A stretch of 57,609 nt of DNA from an uncultured Flavobacteriaceae bacterium (lineage in GTDB: Bacteria; Bacteroidota; Bacteroidia; Flavobacteriales; Flavobacteriaceae). The notes under the pieces are model-generated. The model saw only the letters and a list, made by a program, of their open reading frames with translations, was not told the origin of the DNA and ran no database searches. Position numbers and translations under genes: made by a program. Of this stretch, positions 52,835 to 57,609 are shown one piece after another. Position 1 is the stretch's first letter. Each line of letters starts with the position of its first letter. The DNA is taken from assembly GCA_913048115.1 (NCBI GenBank), contig CAJWVI010000008.1, forward strand, positions 1 through 57,609, written 5' to 3'.

Positions 52835-55009
52835 TTAGTAACAATCTATTAATAATTGGCCTTTATTTTCAAAAACACTCAGCGATTCATTAAGGTGCTT
52901 GGTTGTTATTTCATGTAATGCATCCAAAACACTGTACTGCATTGCCATAGAACCACAAAGCATAATATAACCACCGTCTTTGAGTTGCTGAGCTATTTCA
53001 ATTTGTTTTTTTAATAGTATATCTTGTACATATTGACTGTCTTTAATCTGAGAAAAAGCCAATTGAAGTCTTATTGGTGGAGAATTGCGAGATCTCTGCT
53101 CGATAAACTCACGGTAACAAGTAAAAGAATCTTCTACTTTTGCCCCCCAAATTAACTGTACCGATGTGTTTTCAGCTTCTTGAAGCATCCCTAAATAAGG
53201 GGCAATTCCTGTTCCATTAGCAATGAGTAATACAGATGGAGCATGCTTTGGAAAATAAAAAGTAGGGTTTAATTTGATTTCCACTTGTAATAAATCACCT
53301 TCTTTTAAAGTACACAAGTAGGTTGAGCAAACCCCTTTGGGGTGCCATTTCACACTCAACAAGACATCATCATCTATCCTAGCAATAGAATAGTATCTAG
53401 CATGAGAACACCCTGGAGGTGTGATGGTGAGAAGATCTCCAGACTGAAAAACAGTATTCTTTTTTGGGCGAAGCCTTAACAAGGCAGTATTGTCAATATT
53501 TAAATTTGTTCGTCCTATGACTTCAAAAGACTGTTTGTTTTTTGAGCTTTTATTTTTATTTGATGTTGAAATGTCTAGTTTCATACCAGTATATTTATTC
53601 CAGGTTAAAACCCAATCTTCGAAGGCACTTTGTGATTGATCGTCTATTTTAACTATCGGGATTATGGGTTTAAAAAGAGAATGATTGTGAAGTAGACCAT
53701 CTACTTTAACGCCAAAATAACAATACTTAGGGTACAGTAAAGATCCAAAAGCAAGCACAGAAAACTGAATTTTTTTCTCTGGTTTTATTGACTTAAATAC
53801 CGTGTCAAATTTTCGAGCATTACTTGGTGCATCTCCATCTCCATATGTTGCGGTAAAGACTATTAAGTGAGTAGCACATTGATAGCTAGAGTATTCATTT
53901 AAGCTTGCCATATACACTTTCTTTCCCGCATTTTTTAATGCGTTAAAAAAAGTTTTCGCAAAGACGAAAGTGTTTCCAGTCTCTGATCCTACAAGCAAAA
54001 TATATTCTGCTTCATCTTTAGTGAAGTCTTCAATTAGGCGCTTGGTGCCTCTTCGTCTCAAACTAACAACAAAACCAGTGTACATAAAGAATAATAAACT
54101 TAAACTACTTATTAATAAAATAAACGACCAAAGTAAATTGCCTTGACCCGTATGTAATTTTTTACTCCATTGAGAAGCTAATTGAACAAACGGGTAAGGC
54201 AAATTACCAACTACTTCTCCAGTATATTGATCTACCAGCAATTCTCTGTCATTTAGGGCTAATTCAAAATAATCGCTGGAATTGTCTGAAAATGGAAAAG
54301 TGAGTTTTCTTACTTGTTTTAATGTTGTGTTTTCAAATACTAAAGGATTGAAGGCCGTAGAACTAGAAACCCTTGAATTAGCCTGAAGACTATGATCTGG
54401 AAATAAAGAGAATTTTTCAGCTGAAAGGTATACTCCGGTTGATGCTATAATTAAAATAGGTGCTAAAAAAATTCTACCAAGAATAACATGGTAACGCTGA
54501 GCAAAGTCTGTCTCTTGAACCTTTGTATACAATTTATTAAAACCGCCTTGTCGCTTTGCTATTAAAAAAATTCCTGTAACAGCAATAAAACAAAGTAATA
54601 AGGAAACAACACCTACAAAACCTCGCCCTATACTTTTCAAGAATAAAGACCTATGGAGGTTAGTAATAAAGGTAAAAAAGGAAGATCGAGAAGTCACATC
54701 ACCTAACATAGCTCCATTTCTAGGATTGATATATATGTTTTTACTCCCTTGATCAATAGTAAACACTGAGGCTTTTACAAAGTCGTTTGGCATGACCTCT
54801 ATCGCTAGAACTTCTGCATAAACATCTTCTAAATTAGCAATTGTCTCAGAAATATAAATGCCGTCTAAATTTGGAATCACATACGATTTAGAAGCTTCGT
54901 TTATAGGCTCTAGTGCAAGTAATGATCCCGTTATTGAGGCCACTATAAGAAATAGTGCTGAAACCAAAGCGAGTAAGAAGTGGCTATATCGCCAAAGAGA
55001 ACCGATCAT
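52835..55009 (-). CDS. PepSY-membrane / flavodoxin / ferredoxin-NADP reductase fusion (iron or haem reductase)
   Basis: The 724-aa protein has a PepSY-type membrane part with four helices (about 9-33, 130-152, 175-197, 293-317) and helix-end histidines His10, His119, His174 and His285, suited to bind b-type haems. A flavodoxin domain (337 to about 470) has GSETGNT (341-347) and ATYGDGDAPSNARKF. An FAD/NADP reductase domain (about 500-724) has RYYSIAR (538-544), GVCSTYL (559-565), NGTGIAP (598-604) and a terminal Tyr724, which often stacks on FAD. The layout allows NADPH electrons to reach the periplasmic side. Relatives reduce ferric siderophores. Its partner is probably the DUF2271 protein encoded 6 nt upstream. 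Confidence 0.88.
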   Translation of the reverse strand: MIGSLWRYSHFLLALVSALFLIVASITGSLLALEPINEASKSYVIPNLDGIYISETIANLEDVYAEVLAIEVMPNDFVKASVFTIDQGSKNIYINPRNGAMLGDVTSRSSFFTFITNLHRSLFLKSIGRGFVGVVSLLLCFIAVTGIFLIAKRQGGFNKLYTKVQETDFAQRYHVILGRIFLAPILIIASTGVYLSAEKFSLFPDHSLQANSRVSSSTAFNPLVFENTTLKQVRKLTFPFSDNSSDYFELALNDRELLVDQYTGEVVGNLPYPFVQLASQWSKKLHTGQGNLLWSFILLISSLSLLFFMYTGFVVSLRRRGTKRLIEDFTKDEAEYILLVGSETGNTFVFAKTFFNALKNAGKKVYMASLNEYSSYQCATHLIVFTATYGDGDAPSNARKFDTVFKSIKPEKKIQFSVLAFGSLLYPKYCYFGVKVDGLLHNHSLFKPIIPIVKIDDQSQSAFEDWVLTWNKYTGMKLDISTSNKNKSSKNKQSFEVIGRTNLNIDNTALLRLRPKKNTVFQSGDLLTITPPGCSHARYYSIARIDDDVLLSVKWHPKGVCSTYLCTLKEGDLLQVEIKLNPTFYFPKHAPSVLLIANGTGIAPYLGMLQEAENTSVQLIWGAKVEDSFTCYREFIEQRSRNSPPIRLQLAFSQIKDSQYVQDILLKKQIEIAQQLKDGGYIMLCGSMAMQYSVLDALHEITTKHLNESLSVFENKGQLLIDCY

Positions 55010-55015
55010 AATATA

Positions 55016-55504
55016 CTATTGTTGTATCATACGCACATAGCGTATGTATCCATTTCCTACTACTTTACTTTTTATACTCTCTGATGTAAGCTCAAACTGA
55101 ACATCATCTGTGAAATACTCTTGATCTTCTACAGCGGTTTCAAATCGAATATCATAGCCCATATTAATCTTTTCATTTGGTATTTTCAAAATACTAACAG
55201 CGCGTTCACCGCCACTAATAGTTGCTCCAGAAATTGCATCTATGTCTACCCTTTTTTTGCCATGAAATTTCCACCATTGGGAGATCTCACTATACCATTC
55301 AGGATCACTACCCTGAACGTATAAGGTCTTTTCATACTCACCATCAGGGTTAATTAAGGATACCACGACATAAGCACCTTCACCTAAGTAACTTGTCATT
55401 TGTATCATGCATTTAATGTTTGTTGTATCAAGAGGTTTGGCAAAAGAAAATACAAGAAAAGCACTAAATATAATTACTGGAATAAATTTAAAGAATCGAA
55501 TCAT
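55016..55504 (-). CDS. DUF2271 periplasmic protein with flavinylation-type motif
   Basis: The 162-aa protein has a signal peptide (about 1-22) and the DUF2271 body: YVVVSLINPDGEYEKTLYV, WYSEISQWWKF and GYDIRFETAVED. The segment D89-A-I-S-G-A-T95 matches the motif at which ApbE attaches FMN to threonine in NqrC and RnfG, so Thr95 is a candidate flavinylation site. DUF2271 proteins are known to associate with PepSY proteins. Here the PepSY reductase follows after 6 nt. No apbE gene is in the window, so an enzyme encoded elsewhere would be needed. Confidence 0.82.
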   Translation of the reverse strand: MIRFFKFIPVIIFSAFLVFSFAKPLDTTNIKCMIQMTSYLGEGAYVVVSLINPDGEYEKTLYVQGSDPEWYSEISQWWKFHGKKRVDIDAISGATISGGERAVSILKIPNEKINMGYDIRFETAVEDQEYFTDDVQFELTSESIKSKVVGNGYIRYVRMIQQ

Positions 55505-55505
55505 A

Positions 55506-56264
55506 TTATTTAAGAAAATTTAATGTGACGTTATTTTTTTGCAGTAATTCATTTTCAATAGCAAGATCAAATGCTGTTTCACCAAAATCATTAATGATCG
55601 TTTTATCTGCACCTTGACGCAACAGATATTTAAGAATATCGTCATCTTCTGTCTTCATTGCGGCAATATGTAAGGCAGTATAACCCTCATTATTTTTTTT
55701 ATCTATATCAATTCCATAAACAGCTAAAGACTCTAAAGCCAATAGCTTATTATTCTTACTAGCTAAATGTAATAAGGTATTCCCCTCTTTTTGAATTTGG
55801 TTCATTTGTAAACCATGTTTCTCAAACAAATCATAAACAGCAATATTTCTCTGTCCAGTAACAACACAGAACATGACTGGTGTATTTCCATAACTATCTT
55901 TTGTAGTTAGAATGGATCCTTTATCAAAAAGATAATTCATGATACCAATATTTGCCTTATAGGCAGCCCAAAAAATATATGTTCGCTCATCGTGAGTTCG
56001 CTTATCTACAGTATTGCCATCCAATGATAATAAATATTTGATTGTGTCATCATTCACCTCTTCCAAAAGAGCATAAACCGTTGCATCAAAACCATAGCTA
56101 TTTAGCTCTGAAGGACTATTACCCTCCGCTATCCCTGTAATTACCTGTTCAATTGAAGGGTTTAATTTCCAATAATCTCTTGATAAAAAGATGTTTTCTT
56201 GTGCTATAATTTCCATAGAAAACAATAGAACTAGACATATACACAACGTTGGTTTTATTTTCAT
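55506..56264 (-). CDS. Exported ankyrin-repeat protein
   Basis: The 252-aa protein has a signal peptide (about 1-21, ending IIAQ) and four or five ankyrin repeats (about 75-245), with units such as DSYGNTPVMFCVVTGQ, EGNTLLHLASKNNKLLALE, EGYTALHIAAMKTEDDDIL and FGETAFDLAIE. Ankyrin repeats bind other proteins; an exported one is unusual. It lies one base from each neighbour, so it belongs to the iron/haem-type operon. A scaffold or chaperone for the other exported parts is plausible but unproven. Confidence 0.85.
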   Translation of the reverse strand: MKIKPTLCICLVLLFSMEIIAQENIFLSRDYWKLNPSIEQVITGIAEGNSPSELNSYGFDATVYALLEEVNDDTIKYLLSLDGNTVDKRTHDERTYIFWAAYKANIGIMNYLFDKGSILTTKDSYGNTPVMFCVVTGQRNIAVYDLFEKHGLQMNQIQKEGNTLLHLASKNNKLLALESLAVYGIDIDKKNNEGYTALHIAAMKTEDDDILKYLLRQGADKTIINDFGETAFDLAIENELLQKNNVTLNFLK

Positions 56265-56265
56265 T

Positions 56266-57174
56266 TTACTGTTTTTTTACAAAAGATTCAATCAGTAAAT
56301 TAATTTTTACTTCTTGAGTTAAGGCATCATCAAAAAGATGTTTGTATAGTGCCTTATTATCTACTTTGGCCTCTAAGGAAAGATCTTTGTCTCTATTATA
56401 GATTTCATCCCATTTAAATCGAACTGTAGCCCATTTATTAGTGTTTTCCTCCCACCAGTTTGCAGCGGCTGCGCAACGACTATCATCAACCCTTATATAA
56501 GTATTGTAGCCTTTCTCTTTAGCTATAACGAGGTCTTCTTTTCCAATTTCTCTCACTATCTTATCATTGTCTTGATCGTGCACCCAACCAAAATCTTTAA
56601 TTTCTTGACGGTTCCCTCTCATTGTAAGATTATAATCACTTCTTGTTGTGTATTCACGTCTTGGCAATGGTGCAGTCGTAGTATTTTCCCAGTAACTCTT
56701 TCCATCTACATGAACCCAAGTTCCAGAACCTTCATAACGTGGGCTATCGTCTACTTGAAAAACCTTCTGTGTCCATTGTCCTGAAACATCATTTCTTCTT
56801 TTTTTCTCAAAAACCCAATCGTTTTCTGTGTTATACATATAGAATTTTCTATTTTCAAACAACCAATCCTGCCGCCAATGTTTCACAATCATTGGCTTGG
56901 CAGGGTTTCCTACTTGAAGAATGTGTTGCAAAGAAATTTTATCATTCTCATTAGTCACTAAAGCTGCCCACTCTAAAGCTTTGCTTACTTTATTTCTTGA
57001 TGGTTTGTATAAAGAATCTTTTGAGTAACTAAAGGTTTCAGAAAAATTAAAGGTTACTTCAAAACATCCACACATTTGTTTTATGGCTTCAATATCCTGT
57101 TCTTGTTTTTTACTTTGAGCAGATACAGAAAACATGAACCCCATCGCAATTATAGATAAAACAATCTTTTTCAT
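56266..57174 (-). CDS. DUF6607-family exported protein
   Basis: The 302-aa protein has a signal peptide (about 1-19, ending SVSAQ), a CGCFEVTFNFSETFSY segment and many aromatic residues: KHWRQDWLFENRKFYMYN, WVHVDGKSYWENTT, WWEENTNKWATVRFKW. It matches DUF6607, a Bacteroidota family of unknown function. Cys35 and Cys37 form a CxC. It lies 7 nt after the HmuY-like gene and 1 nt before the ankyrin gene, so it is part of the same operon. A role in handling a bulky ligand such as haem fits the aromatic content but is only inference. Confidence 0.8.
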   Translation of the reverse strand: MKKIVLSIIAMGFMFSVSAQSKKQEQDIEAIKQMCGCFEVTFNFSETFSYSKDSLYKPSRNKVSKALEWAALVTNENDKISLQHILQVGNPAKPMIVKHWRQDWLFENRKFYMYNTENDWVFEKKRRNDVSGQWTQKVFQVDDSPRYEGSGTWVHVDGKSYWENTTTAPLPRREYTTRSDYNLTMRGNRQEIKDFGWVHDQDNDKIVREIGKEDLVIAKEKGYNTYIRVDDSRCAAAANWWEENTNKWATVRFKWDEIYNRDKDLSLEAKVDNKALYKHLFDDALTQEVKINLLIESFVKKQ

Positions 57175-57181
57175 GTTTATG

Positions 57182-57609
57182 TTAATTTAAAATTAGCTTT
57201 TTTGAAATTGTTGTATTCCCAGAGTCAAATTGCAGCACATACATACCACTATCAAGAAAAGAAAGATCTAATTGTTTATTAAAAAATCCATTATTATTTA
57301 ATGTTGTAGTTTCATATACTTGTGCACCATTGACGGCATATATCCTAATCGTATTAGTTACTGCAGTAGTGTTTTTATTTTCATAAACAATAGTTATAGT
57401 TCCATCTAATGAAGGATTTGGATACATACCAAATGATAGGTTTTCACCTACACTCTCAAAGCCTAATAAATCTGTAACATCTTGTAATACAAATGATAAA
57501 TCGCCAGAAGCTGAGCCACCAAAATCAGTGAAATACATTCTGTAGACTGTATTATTATCATATTTCACATAGTATTTTTGATCACTGTCAATATTCCATG
57601 TACCAGTAA
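57182..57609 (-). CDS. HmuY-like protein with T9SS type A sorting domain (partial, 5' end outside window)
   Basis: The open frame runs off the right edge; no true start is in the window (a GTG at 57568 is internal). The visible N-terminal part, ending near residues KYYVKYDNNTVYRMYFTDF and GGSASGDLSF, resembles the end of HmuY-family haem-binding lipoproteins (a YFVK, then LxF, then GG pattern). The last 75 or so residues are a T9SS type A sorting domain: MYPNPSLDGTITI, IRIYAVNGAQVYE, LDSGMYVLQF, SKKLILN. It should be secreted by the system to which PorT belongs. Confidence is high for the sorting domain and moderate for HmuY. Confidence 0.7.
   Translation of the reverse strand, partial: TGTWNIDSDQKYYVKYDNNTVYRMYFTDFGGSASGDLSFVLQDVTDLLGFESVGENLSFGMYPNPSLDGTITIVYENKNTTAVTNTIRIYAVNGAQVYETTTLNNNGFFNKQLDLSFLDSGMYVLQFDSGNTTISKKLILN

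Noticed and set aside
1-57609. tRNA, rRNA, CRISPR array, insertion sequence or prophage
   Set aside because: No cloverleaf with a CCA-type end, repeat-spacer series, transposase or phage gene was seen; gene content and composition look like core chromosome throughout. A covariance-model scan would be needed to exclude small RNAs.

Overview
The window looks like the chromosome of a member of the Flavobacteriaceae (Bacteroidota). The DNA is AT-rich, start codons have no clear Shine-Dalgarno sequence, and many genes are preceded by the Bacteroidota -7 box TAnnTTTG. Family-specific genes agree: type III glutamine synthetase, PorT and a type IX secretion (T9SS) sorting domain, TamL, a one-chain E1 alpha/beta 2-oxoacid dehydrogenase, and DUF6607, DUF6686 and DUF6702 proteins. 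A BLUF blue-light sensor would suit a lit aquatic habitat, but the genus cannot be fixed from this sequence. No rRNA, tRNA, CRISPR array, phage or insertion sequence was seen; the window is mostly ordinary core chromosome.

Layout. 1-6.4 kb (minus): purM-prfA-pyrF and a signal-less BtuF-like binding protein, probably one operon, then glnN with a long regulatory upstream region. 6.7-15.9 kb: a four-cysteine small membrane protein, an ECF sigma factor, lipA, GAPDH, a TPR hybrid histidine kinase overlapping lpxK tail to tail, a Nif3-like protein, a coiled-coil protein whose zinc ribbon has no cysteines, and lipoprotein MsrA. 16.2-23.4 kb: a tryptophan/kynurenine degradation cluster (kynU, kmo, RidA-type deaminase, semialdehyde dehydrogenase, an SDR lacking its catalytic Tyr and Lys, an ACMSD-type decarboxylase, an O-methyltransferase). 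It has no 3-hydroxyanthranilate dioxygenase. 23.5-28.2 kb (minus): PAP2 phosphatase, TatA, and an M1 peptidase / DUF6702 / carboxypeptidase-regulatory-domain trio. 28.3-33.2 kb: pepE, an M15 peptidase, gpmI, a thioredoxin-fold lipoprotein, a decayed HAD phosphatase gene and map. 33.2-37.3 kb: 2-oxoacid dehydrogenase E2 and E1 divergent from an Lrp/AsnC regulator. 37.4-46.0 kb: an OmpA-like protein, TrkH/TrkA potassium uptake, ubiE/menG, porT, an RNA methyltransferase and TamL. 46.2-51.1 kb: fructose-bisphosphate aldolase, accD (zinc finger lost), rpsO and pnp with a structured leader. 51.3-52.4 kb: a BLUF protein overlapping rpe.

52.5-57.6 kb (minus) is the most interesting part. It is a tight six-gene operon entering from beyond the window edge: an HmuY-like T9SS cargo protein, a DUF6607 protein, an exported ankyrin protein, a DUF2271 protein carrying a flavinylation-type motif (DAISGAT), a PepSY-membrane/flavodoxin/ferredoxin-reductase fusion, and a cysteine-containing DUF6686 protein. 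Together these suggest a surface-to-cytoplasm haem or iron capture and reduction system in which NADPH electrons would pass through FAD, FMN and membrane haems to a periplasmic flavoprotein. The domain assignments rest on visible motifs. The pathway itself is inference.
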